NCBI GenBank assembly: GCA_024403735.1
Contig: JAKSRG010000017.1
Span: forward strand, 1 to 58,417
Reading direction: 5' to 3'
Length of the DNA: 58,417 nucleotides
Origin: Clostridia bacterium
GTDB lineage: Bacteria; Bacillota; Clostridia; Saccharofermentanales; Saccharofermentanaceae
Shown here: positions 1-7,791 of the stretch, one piece after another
Numbering within the stretch: position 1 is the stretch's first letter
Layout of the letters: the number at the start of each line of letters is the position of its first letter
Notes under the pieces: generated by a model
Databases searched by the model: none
The model's input: only the letters and a program-made list of their open reading frames with translations
What the model was told of the DNA's origin: nothing
Program-made: the position numbers and the translations under genes

Positions 1-22
1 TCTACAATACTAGGGCATTCAT

Positions 23-43
23 CCCCCACTTAAGAAGTGGGGG
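23..43 (+). repeat. Perfect hairpin, possible IS200/IS605-type right end
   Basis: Perfect inverted repeat CCCCCACTT / AAGTGGGGG around a 3-nt loop. The flanks (GGCATTCAT before, TATTCTGCC after) resemble, from memory, right ends of IS200/IS605 elements, where a subterminal hairpin is recognised by TnpA and also lies in the RNA used by TnpB. No transposase is in the window; an element would have to extend left of position 1. It could also be an ordinary hairpin. Confidence 0.35.
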
Positions 44-62
44 TATTCTGCCAGGCTTTAGA

Positions 63-98
63 TAAAAAAGTGCCCCGGAAGGAACTCTTCCGAGGCAC
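63..98 (-). terminator. Rho-independent terminator of the first sugar ABC operon
   Basis: On the minus strand a GC-rich stem (GTGCC.CGGAA paired with TTCCG.GGCAC, one mismatch) is followed by a run of six T. It lies just after the stop of the permease gene ending at 126, so it closes the binding protein-permease-permease operon. Confidence 0.85.
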
Positions 99-125
99 TC
101 ATATATTTGATTTTTATGAGAAGGA

Positions 126-1016
126 TTACTCCTTAACACCACCAGCAGCAACACCCTGGATAATGTACTTCTGCATGAAGCAGTATACGATGATAACTGG
201 AATTACAGAGATTGAGAGACCGAGGTTAACGGCACCCATATCTGTATAACGGTCACCATAGAGGGATGATACCATCAATGGGAGTGTCTTTACTTCGTTC
301 TTAACCAAGAGGATTGAAGGAGCGAAGTAGTTATTCCATGAACCCAAGAATGAGAAGATTGCCTGTGTAGCAATAGCTGGGATCATGATAGGCAAACAAA
401 TAAAGTTGAATGTGAAGAACTCACCAGCACCATCAATACGAGAAGCTTCTACGATATCAATTGTAAATGAAGAGTCGAGATACTGCTTGATGAAGAATAC
501 TGTTGATGGAGCAGCAATAGCAGGGATAATCAATGGCCAAAGTGTACCGAGCAAATGCATTGAGTGCATGAGTCTGTAGAAACCAGTGATGTTAACTGCT
601 GTAGGTACCATCATAACGCCTACGATGAGAGCGAAGAGTACGTTCTTACCCTTGAACTCGTAAACTTTGATACCATATGCTGTCAAAGCTGAGAAGTAAA
701 CTGTCAAAAGAGTTGAACCTACAGAAATTGCAAATGAGTTTCTGAAACCAACTGCGAATGAGAAAGTAGATCTCTCAGCGAGTGTTTTGTAGTTAGCTGT
801 AGTCTGCTCAATGATATGACCAAACTTAGGCCACAACTTAATGTTTGATGTAATTGTAGCTGAATCCCATGTAGCATTAGAAAGCATGTAAATAAATGGG
901 ATGATAGCAAGGATTGCGAAGAAACCTACTACTATGTATACGAGTGCAGAGTATGCAGCACGAGCCGCAGCCTGGCTTCTCATCTTGTCTTCTTTTTTAG
1001 CAACATTACTAGCCAT
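126..1016 (-). CDS. Carbohydrate ABC transporter permease, MalG type
   Basis: Inner membrane-spanning subunit of a sugar importer (binding-protein-dependent transport family, CUT1/MalG type). About six hydrophobic segments are visible. The cytoplasmic EAA loop that contacts the ATPase reads EASRIDGAGEFFTFNFICLP, near residues 185-205. At 296 residues it has the normal family length. Its ATG overlaps the stop of the upstream permease by one base (TAATG), so the two are translationally coupled. No ATPase gene is nearby; importers of this class in Firmicutes usually share an MsmX/UgpC-like ATPase encoded elsewhere. The substrate cannot be read from sequence. Confidence 0.93.
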   Translation of the reverse strand: MASNVAKKEDKMRSQAAARAAYSALVYIVVGFFAILAIIPFIYMLSNATWDSATITSNIKLWPKFGHIIEQTTANYKTLAERSTFSFAVGFRNSFAISVGSTLLTVYFSALTAYGIKVYEFKGKNVLFALIVGVMMVPTAVNITGFYRLMHSMHLLGTLWPLIIPAIAAPSTVFFIKQYLDSSFTIDIVEASRIDGAGEFFTFNFICLPIMIPAIATQAIFSFLGSWNNYFAPSILLVKNEVKTLPLMVSSLYGDRYTDMGAVNLGLSISVIPVIIVYCFMQKYIIQGVAAGGVKE

Positions 1017-3517
1017 TACTTCTTACCTCCCTGCTTCTTAAGTTTCTTTGCCTTAGCAGCGTCTTTATCTCTCATCAAGTAGAAGATGATGATAGAAAGG
1101 ATTGTAGTAGAGATGAACAACAATACTGAGATTGCTGAAGCAATACCTACCTGCTTGTTCTGCTGTGTACCGAATGCCTGTGTATTGATATACATCATAA
1201 CTGTTCTTGTTGACTGGATCATTGTACCGTTGAAGTTCATAAGAGCTGGTGAACGGTTGATGTTCTGAGGAATATCGAACATCTGGAGACCACCGATCAA
1301 TGATGTTACCAATGTGTAAAGGAGCATTGGTCTCAAGAGAGGCATTGTGATCTTTGTGTATGTCTGGAATGAGTCAGCACCATCAATCTGAGCAGCCTCG
1401 TAAAGTGATGTACTGATAGATGAAATACCAGCGATCAATGTGATCATTGTATTACCATACCACATCCAGAAGTTGATGAAACAGATAATAAATCTTGTAG
1501 CCCAACCACTCTCGAAGAAGTTATAACCATTCTCCATACCACAAGCTCTGAGGATGATCTGTGATGCAGAGAGGGAACCACCTGATGAATAGATGAACAA
1601 TCTTCTGAAGAAGATAGCGATTGTAACAGATGTAATTACGTTAGGCAAATACATCAAAGCCTTCATGAGGCCGAGACCCTTAAGCTTGATCTTTGTATCA
1701 GTAAACCATGCTGAGAGGAGCAAAGCGAGGAGGATCTGTGGTGCGAAACCGATGAGCCACATTGTAGCTGTTGTAACGAAAGCACCAACTACTGTATTAA
1801 GTCTTGATCTGTTACCGAAAATCTGTGAGAAGTTCTCGAAACCTGTGAGGATGTAATAATCCTTAGCAGCAACCTTTGAAAGGATACCGTCTGGGTTATC
1901 AATCATATCGTGAGCTTTCTCAATCTTAACTTCAACAGCTCTCAAGCTCTCGAGTGCTGCCTGAACTTCCTTCTTGTCACCAGAATTCTTAACCGCATCA
2001 TATGCAGCCTGTGCATCTGGGAGAAGTGCATTCTGCTCTTCAAGGAGAGCCTTACCCTTTTCTACGTTCTCAGCCTTACGGCTAGCATCAATCTGCTCGT
2101 AAGCCTTCATGCTGAGACACTCTGTGAGGCCGAGCTTAGCCTTAACTTCGTTGTACTTCTGAATATCAACTTCGCCCTTGTATGAAATCATACCGTAGAT
2201 ATTGATATCCAATGCTTCAAACTTAGCAACTGGGTCGCCGTCAGTTGTAGCATCACGGAAGTTCTTAATACTAGCAACCTGCATTGCTGCAAGTGTAGCT
2301 GTCTCGTTAGCAACGTACTTCTTATCGATGTACTGCTGGAATGCAACGATCTTGTTCTCGAGGTAATCCTCAGATGGCTTGATTGCATCGCCATCCTTAA
2401 CGAGTGGCTCGAGGTCTGCAATACCCATTGCATTGATTGTCTTCATGTCAGCAAGCAACTGCTGCTCATCATCATGAAGATCCTTATCACCTATTGAATA
2501 AGCTTCCCATGAAGAAGATGAAGAAAGTGAGTTAATTGACTCTTTCCAAACATTAGCTGTCAAATACTTTTCAAGGTCGCCCAAGAAAGAAACAGCAATC
2601 TTTGAAGAAATCTTCTCGTCTGAACCTTCTGGTGTGAAATCGATGTTTGTCTTATCAAGACGATAACATACATAGTAAACAGTAGGATCATCGAGACTAA
2701 TATCACCTGACTGAATTGCCTTGAAGAACTCAGAAATTGTGTAGTCCTTACCAAGCTGCTCAGATACATAGTCTGAAAGATAGTTGAGCAATGCTGTCTG
2801 ACCAGCGTTGAATTCTGTTGTATCAAGTGAATCAACGAACTCAATAAACTTATCGCTCTCGATGATGCTCTCTGGTGTAATAGCTGTTGTCTCTTCACCT
2901 TCTTCAGATGAATCTTCAGCATTAACAATAGCATCTGTCTTTGTCATAAGGAGTGAAACTGTATTTCTGTTCAATACTGTCTCATTCTTATAGTTTGATG
3001 ACCAGTTAATAAGCTCATTATAGTAAGGAAGGAGTAAACCAAAATCCTGATTATCATAAGCTGACTGAACTGCTGCTGCAGCTTCCTTTGAATATACGAA
3101 CTCATCATTGTCTGATGGGTTGTTAGCATAATCAACGATTGCCTTAATACCTGATTCCTTCAATGGCTGATAAGAATCGGCATTCTTCTGGAATTTATCA
3201 AAATAGTCTCTGAGTCTCTTGTAAGATGTCAAATCAACACCTGTACGCTCAGCGAATGTGTCTTTGTCTGTGTAAAGTGCTGTCAAATCTAGGTAACGAT
3301 CGTAATAAACTTCTTTATCACTGAAGCCCCAGAATTCTGCAGTATTGGCCTTCATATTTGCAGTACTGTAGATGAATGTAGAAATCAAAGGATACAAACT
3401 GAAAATAAGGTAAACAATACAGAATGGTGCAACAAAGATATAACCCCACTTAGTGTAGCTCATACCCTTATTACGACGTGAAGTACCTTTAGCTGTGCCT
3501 CTTGCCATAGTTGTCAC
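1016..3517 (-). CDS. Carbohydrate ABC permease, MalF type, with a ~500-residue outside insertion
   Basis: Partner permease of the preceding gene. TM1 lies at about residues 24-46. The canonical MalF core resumes at about 553 (DYYILTGFENFSQIF) and continues through TM2 (574-601) to the EAA loop starting at 707 (EAAQIDGADSFQTYTKITMP). Typical homologues have about 300 residues and only a short loop between TM1 and TM2; here residues ~48-552 form a hydrophilic, largely helical, Asp/Glu/Lys-rich domain that should lie outside the membrane. E. coli MalF also has an enlarged outside loop (P2), but between different helices. The frame is open throughout and composition matches its neighbours, so this is a real insertion and not a fusion artefact. 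It may dock the binding protein or sense the wall. Confidence 0.9.
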   Translation of the reverse strand: MTTMARGTAKGTSRRNKGMSYTKWGYIFVAPFCIVYLIFSLYPLISTFIYSTANMKANTAEFWGFSDKEVYYDRYLDLTALYTDKDTFAERTGVDLTSYKRLRDYFDKFQKNADSYQPLKESGIKAIVDYANNPSDNDEFVYSKEAAAAVQSAYDNQDFGLLLPYYNELINWSSNYKNETVLNRNTVSLLMTKTDAIVNAEDSSEEGEETTAITPESIIESDKFIEFVDSLDTTEFNAGQTALLNYLSDYVSEQLGKDYTISEFFKAIQSGDISLDDPTVYYVCYRLDKTNIDFTPEGSDEKISSKIAVSFLGDLEKYLTANVWKESINSLSSSSSWEAYSIGDKDLHDDEQQLLADMKTINAMGIADLEPLVKDGDAIKPSEDYLENKIVAFQQYIDKKYVANETATLAAMQVASIKNFRDATTDGDPVAKFEALDINIYGMISYKGEVDIQKYNEVKAKLGLTECLSMKAYEQIDASRKAENVEKGKALLEEQNALLPDAQAAYDAVKNSGDKKEVQAALESLRAVEVKIEKAHDMIDNPDGILSKVAAKDYYILTGFENFSQIFGNRSRLNTVVGAFVTTATMWLIGFAPQILLALLLSAWFTDTKIKLKGLGLMKALMYLPNVITSVTIAIFFRRLFIYSSGGSLSASQIILRACGMENGYNFFESGWATRFIICFINFWMWYGNTMITLIAGISSISTSLYEAAQIDGADSFQTYTKITMPLLRPMLLYTLVTSLIGGLQMFDIPQNINRSPALMNFNGTMIQSTRTVMMYINTQAFGTQQNKQVGIASAISVLLFISTTILSIIIFYLMRDKDAAKAKKLKKQGGKK

Positions 3518-3559
3518 TCTCCATAATTATTTTTTGCCCAAAAACGTCAAATAAGAAAA

Positions 3560-3587
3560 TGCGGAGCAGGGATATCCCTGCCCCGCA
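3560..3587 (-). terminator. Intercistronic hairpin between binding protein and permease genes
   Basis: Near-perfect GC-rich stem (TGCGGaGCAGGGAT with its complement) followed on the minus strand by TTTTCTTATTT. It sits between the binding-protein gene ending at 3623 and the permease starting at 3517. A partial terminator or 3'-end stabiliser here would give more binding protein than permease, a common arrangement in such operons. Confidence 0.65.
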
Positions 3588-3622
3588 CTAATCATCTTAG
3601 ATTGGTTAAGTTTTGATTAGAA

Positions 3623-5044
3623 TTAGATAATTCCAACATCCTTAACGTTTGCTTCGAAGCTTGCCTCAGCATCAGCTACTGTAGCGATATCACCTGAGAG
3701 GTAAGAACCTACTGCCTGCTGGAACAAGTCGTTGATTGTACCATCGTTAGGACCAACTGTTGAGTTGTCGATTGTTGAAGCAGAAGCAAGGAGAACACCA
3801 GCTGGGTTCTGACCGCCGAGCCAATCGATAGCGAATGAAGGATCATTAGCTACTTCTGTCATTACAGGTACTGAGTTAACGAACTCACCACCAGCTGCCA
3901 TAGCCTTGAGGTTGTCCTCTGAGATACAGAGATCATACATAACCTGACCAGCGTCAGCCTTCATGTCACAATCCTTAGAAGCCATGAGCCATGTACCACC
4001 CCAGAAGAATGAACCAGGAGCGTTAACCATACCCCAGTCACCAGCTGTTGGGTTAGCCTCTTCGTTAGCGAAGTTCAATGAGTAACGACCGAGCCACATT
4101 GGACCCCAGAATGTAAGTGTTGAGCTGTTAGCTGCGTTGTTTGTCCATGGGTCTGTCCACTGTGATGTCTTAAATGTAAGATCCTCATCATAGAGTGTCT
4201 TAACTACGTCAAAGTACTGTGACATAACTGGGTCGATAACGATCTCGCCATCCTTGATCCAGCCCTGTGTACGTGTACCGAGGTAAGCTCTCCAGATATC
4301 ATCTGTACCAGAAACTGCCTTTACAGCACCGCCTGACTTCTCGTTAACGTCCTTAGCTGTCTGGAGGAATGCATCCCATGTTGCAAAGAATGGAGCAACA
4401 TCCTCTGGCTCTGAAACGCCGAGGTACTCAGCTGCGAGTGATCTGTTGTAGTAGATACCACATGGGCAAGCCTGCCATGCGAGACCCTTGATTACGTTCT
4501 CATCATCTGTAGCGAACTGCAATGTGTAGTTGTACATGTTTGTGAGATCCTTGTAGTCAACACCAACGCTGTTGATAGGCATTGTGTTGTCTGAGTTCAA
4601 GTAGAGCTGTGCATAGTCAGCATCACAAGCGAAAAGGTCTGGAGCCTGGTCACCTGAAGCGAGAGCCTGATCAAGAGCCTGTCTGTAAGCTTCCTGGTTA
4701 CCACCACCAACTTCCTGATAGTCGAACTGAACTGCACTGTACTGACCAGCGAGCTCACCAACCTCAGTGTTGAATGACCAAATCTCGAGCTTGTCGCCTT
4801 CGTTAGCAACCTCAGCAGCGCCGAGATCTGTGTAACCAACGAGACCACCCTCTTCATCTACCTGTACTTCTGGAGCAGCTGTTGTCTCTTCAGTATCATC
4901 ATTACCAGCAGCAGCTGCTGTTGTCTCTGAAGCTGGAGCTGCTGTTGTTGTAGTTGTTGTGTCATTTGAGCTGTCACAAGCTGCAACTACACCAAGAACC
5001 ATTGCCATGGAAAGACCCAAAGCAAGAATCTTCTTCATCTTCAT
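3623..5044 (-). CDS. Sugar-binding lipoprotein of ABC importer 1
   Basis: Extracellular solute-binding protein family 1, which captures the sugar and delivers it to the two permeases encoded just downstream. It has a lipoprotein signal peptide with lipobox VAAC (Cys about residue 23), then a Thr/Ala/Glu-rich linker (about 25-60) and the binding domain starting near LEIWSFNTEVGEL. Length 473 is normal. The start is supported by GAGGAGG eight bases before the ATG. It is a paralogue of the binding protein at 11925-13406: both share the pattern WSxxxE...Y..ALD.....G..APD and end with W.GG.N. Substrate unknown. Confidence 0.93.
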   Translation of the reverse strand: MKMKKILALGLSMAMVLGVVAACDSSNDTTTTTTAAPASETTAAAAGNDDTEETTAAPEVQVDEEGGLVGYTDLGAAEVANEGDKLEIWSFNTEVGELAGQYSAVQFDYQEVGGGNQEAYRQALDQALASGDQAPDLFACDADYAQLYLNSDNTMPINSVGVDYKDLTNMYNYTLQFATDDENVIKGLAWQACPCGIYYNRSLAAEYLGVSEPEDVAPFFATWDAFLQTAKDVNEKSGGAVKAVSGTDDIWRAYLGTRTQGWIKDGEIVIDPVMSQYFDVVKTLYDEDLTFKTSQWTDPWTNNAANSSTLTFWGPMWLGRYSLNFANEEANPTAGDWGMVNAPGSFFWGGTWLMASKDCDMKADAGQVMYDLCISEDNLKAMAAGGEFVNSVPVMTEVANDPSFAIDWLGGQNPAGVLLASASTIDNSTVGPNDGTINDLFQQAVGSYLSGDIATVADAEASFEANVKDVGII

Positions 5045-5237
5045 TTTTTTTGCCTCCTCATAAAATTAAGGTTTTATTTATTTTCGTCCAATTAGGACCT
5101 AAGTTCACTTACGCCACTGCCCAGTAGCGTGACCCGTCTGCCTGAAAATCGTATTGAAATCCAAACTCGAGTTCTTACAAGCGAAGTTTACAACAATTAT
5201 TGTCAACTTGCAACATATTTTTGTGTATTTCGTATGC

Positions 5238-5253
5238 CGCAAAATGTTTTGCG
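5238..5253. promoter_or_regulatory. Palindromic operator candidate (CGCAAAA-TG-TTTTGCG)
   Basis: Perfect 7-bp arms around a 2-bp centre in the AT-rich region upstream of the sugar-binding lipoprotein. Size and symmetry suit a LacI/GalR-family repressor. A TTGACA (minus strand, 5206-5201) lies nearby, but I find no good -10 partner. Confidence 0.4.
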
Positions 5254-5429
5254 TTGTTAAATTCATACAAATTTACAAAAATGACACGATTCAGACGTTT
5301 TGCCTTATTTGCTGTATTTTATTCAAATCTTGCTACAATTTTCAAAAAATGCGACTTTTATTGCGTTTTCGACAATTCTTGTAAAATTCCACAAATTTCT
5401 TACAATTACCGTATTTATGCAATTTATGA

Positions 5430-5443
5430 GCGAAACGTTTCGC
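5430..5443. promoter_or_regulatory. Palindromic LacI-type operator GCGAAACGTTTCGC
   Basis: Perfect 14-bp palindrome with a central CpG, the typical form of LacI/GalR-family operators. It lies about 390 bp upstream of the sugar-binding lipoprotein start and just after the stop of the lipoprotein gene ending at 5470. The 425-bp region 5045-5469 holds no convincing gene; it is AT-rich with several TTACAA/TTGTAA motifs and is best read as the control region of importer 1. Confidence 0.5.
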
Positions 5444-5469
5444 GTTCCCTATTGTGGCAAAACCACTTA

Positions 5470-6456
5470 TTACTCTACTTCGTATACCAAAGAACCATAT
5501 CTATTAAAAAGACTTGATAATTCTTCTGTAATAATATGTTCCTTATAGAATTCGCCATCAGCGAGCATCCAGATTGTGCACTCGTCATCCTTATCTGGAA
5601 CGAGAATAATCTGATCGTATGACTTAATCTTCAAATCTGTAAACTTAGATAAAAGCATAGCTTCATATTCAGAGACATTATCTGTAACGTCCTGATTTGT
5701 GATTCTTGCAGCTGTGTACATATCGAATGCCTCAATCTCTGTTGTAATCTCAGATACATCATCAATAGTAACAATGCGCTCCATCTTAACAACAATAATT
5801 CTATCGTTTGCTTCATATGTGTACTTAACTTCAACGCTCACGATGTTTTCGACATAGTCTTCGAGATCATACTGTGCCTTTGCTTCATCGCTATATCTGT
5901 AATATAAGCCTGCTGCCTCCTGGTAGAAACCATTGAGCATCAAGTTGATTGATGCAACTGGAACTTCATTGCCTGGCATAGATACGAGTAATCTCTCACC
6001 GCTAAAGCTTACGAATGTCTCATCATCAGTGCCGTAGTTCTCCTCGAATTCTTCCTCTTCTACTACAAATCCTTCTATAACATCTGTTTCTGTTAACTCA
6101 GAAAAATCTACACGTGAGATTACCTCAGGTGTTGGTTCAGGTGTAGGAGTTGGAGTTGCTGTTGGGGTTGGAGTAGCTGTAGGAGCAGGTGTTGTCTCAA
6201 TAGGTGCCTCTGTCTCTACTACTTCGACAGCAGTCTCTGAAACTTCTGGAACATTTGTCTCCTCTACGATAGTCTCGTTTGTAGCAACTGTGCTTTCAGT
6301 CTCTGCTGTAGTTTCAGATGTGACCATGCTCTTGAAAGCACCGCCGATTTTCTCGAGATCCTTCATTATTGCGTCTCCATCAGTTGCACAAGCTGTGAGA
6401 ACAAGAATTGTTGCTAATAATAATGCTGCTACTTTTGTCTTACGTGAAAAACCCAT
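5470..6456 (-). CDS. Lipoprotein of unknown function with Thr/Pro-rich stalk
   Basis: Signal peptide with lipobox LTAC (Cys about residue 23), so predicted to be anchored on the outer face of the membrane. Residues ~50-115 are a low-complexity stalk rich in Thr, Glu and Pro (repeats of PTPTAT). The C-terminal ~210 residues form a mixed alpha/beta domain that I do not recognise. AGGAGG six bases before the ATG supports the start. It follows the MacB-like permease gene in the same direction after a terminator (6478-6517), so it probably has its own promoter. Other lipoproteins here share the Thr/Glu-rich design but not this domain. Confidence 0.75.
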   Translation of the reverse strand: MGFSRKTKVAALLLATILVLTACATDGDAIMKDLEKIGGAFKSMVTSETTAETESTVATNETIVEETNVPEVSETAVEVVETEAPIETTPAPTATPTPTATPTPTPEPTPEVISRVDFSELTETDVIEGFVVEEEEFEENYGTDDETFVSFSGERLLVSMPGNEVPVASINLMLNGFYQEAAGLYYRYSDEAKAQYDLEDYVENIVSVEVKYTYEANDRIIVVKMERIVTIDDVSEITTEIEAFDMYTAARITNQDVTDNVSEYEAMLLSKFTDLKIKSYDQIILVPDKDDECTIWMLADGEFYKEHIITEELSSLFNRYGSLVYEVE

Positions 6457-6477
6457 AACTGCCTCCTATTACCTCAA

Positions 6478-6517
6478 ATAAAAAACGAGAAGTATACATG
6501 TTGTATTATACTTCTCG
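6478..6517 (-). terminator. Terminator after the MacB-like permease gene
   Basis: Minus-strand stem CGAGAAGTATA / TATACTTCTCG with a short loop, followed by TTTTTTATTT. It separates the permease ending at 6568 from the lipoprotein starting at 6456. Confidence 0.85.
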
Positions 6518-6567
6518 CCTATTTGCTTTTTGTTTCAGAAGGAAGTCATTTATATGGCTTATTTCTG

Positions 6568-7791
6568 TTAGATTATCTGCTCAGTGTTCTTCTTGAACTT
6601 AACGCTAGAGAACTGGAGGATGCAGATTGTGATACCGATAAGTATCAAGACTATACCGAAAACAAACGCAACACCTTCAATGAATAGTCTCTGTGCTGTG
6701 AGCTGCGCAGCCTTCTCCCAATATGGGAAATCATACTGTGAATATGTCTTCTGCTTCTCACCAATTGGCATATTCTCATCATACACATTAGAAATTGAAT
6801 ATCTTCCTGTGTTACTGAGGATGATGTACTGTGGCTCAGATGCATTGTAGCTCTTCAAAGAAGTGAGCACGTCAGTCTTAGCTACTCCCTTAACAATCTC
6901 AGGAAGCATTGCCTCATAGCATGTGATAGCAAGTGGATTGATCACAGCATTATCTGAATCACCAAGTGCAAAACGACCCTTCTCGTTAAGATCGGACATC
7001 TTACTAAAGTAGCAGAAAATTCTGTAGTCCTGTGAACCAGATAGTAAATCAATACTACTATCCTTTTCTCTAACTACACCAATAATTGTGTAGTCCTCAC
7101 CGAACATATTAATCTTCTCGCCTGTAATGTCATAAGACTTGAATAACTTCCACGCAAGACTATCGTTGATGACACATGAATTCTCATCTACTTCTTCGAT
7201 TGGAAGGAAACCACCTGACAAATACTCATAAGGATGGAAAGCCTTAAAGTTACCACCTACTGCAACGATATTAGCGTTGAATGAGATAGGTGTCTTTGTC
7301 TCTTCACCATTAATAACTCTATTAAGTGTATATACAGCACTTGTATCAAATGTTGTTGAATAACAATCAGTCCAATTTGTCTGTGTCTGCTTGGCCTTCT
7401 TGTCCTTAGCGTTTTTATTCTTAGGCTCAGCCTTCTTCTTATTCTCTGAAATCTTGGCATCGATATTTTCACGAAGAACCTCGATGCTCTCCAAAGTAAG
7501 ATAGTCGTCAGAATTTGTTGCAGTCTTAGGAGATGAACCTACGCCTATGCCCTTCGCGAAAACACTCATCTGACGATAATTAGTCTCTGAATGATTTTGC
7601 CAATATGTGGCCATAGTCTGTTCAGTTCTGTTATGTACCTGGGTACCAATCATTATGCCTGTGGCAATTGATATCGCTAGTCCAAGAACAATAACCCAGA
7701 AGAATGCAGTAAGGACAATATTCTTACTTGTCTTTGAGAAGGAAGAGCCAATATCGTGAAGATAATCTCTAATCCACTCTATAATTCCCAT
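6568..7791 (-). CDS. MacB/FtsX-like permease, two-TM short form
   Basis: N-terminal TM helix at about residues 26-50, a ~300-residue outside domain, then one C-terminal TM helix (about 368-393). The outside domain resembles the MacB periplasmic core: a region like GGFLPIEEVDENSCVINDSL, followed by a segment matching NMFGEDYTIIGVVRE. Typical MacB/FtsX permeases have four TM helices; this one lacks the last two, yet the frame is intact and ends before a clear terminator, so it looks like a genuine short form. Its ATG overlaps the stop of the HlyD-like gene by one base, so the two are coupled and probably form one complex. No partner ATPase is encoded nearby. Confidence 0.75.
   Translation of the reverse strand: MGIIEWIRDYLHDIGSSFSKTSKNIVLTAFFWVIVLGLAISIATGIMIGTQVHNRTEQTMATYWQNHSETNYRQMSVFAKGIGVGSSPKTATNSDDYLTLESIEVLRENIDAKISENKKKAEPKNKNAKDKKAKQTQTNWTDCYSTTFDTSAVYTLNRVINGEETKTPISFNANIVAVGGNFKAFHPYEYLSGGFLPIEEVDENSCVINDSLAWKLFKSYDITGEKINMFGEDYTIIGVVREKDSSIDLLSGSQDYRIFCYFSKMSDLNEKGRFALGDSDNAVINPLAITCYEAMLPEIVKGVAKTDVLTSLKSYNASEPQYIILSNTGRYSISNVYDENMPIGEKQKTYSQYDFPYWEKAAQLTAQRLFIEGVAFVFGIVLILIGITICILQFSSVKFKKNTEQII

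Noticed and set aside
5154..5548. Overlapping plus-strand frames in the AT-rich region
   Set aside because: Three frames overlap each other, the products are low in complexity (Phe/Cys/Ile-rich), and the region is better explained as a control region with palindromes.
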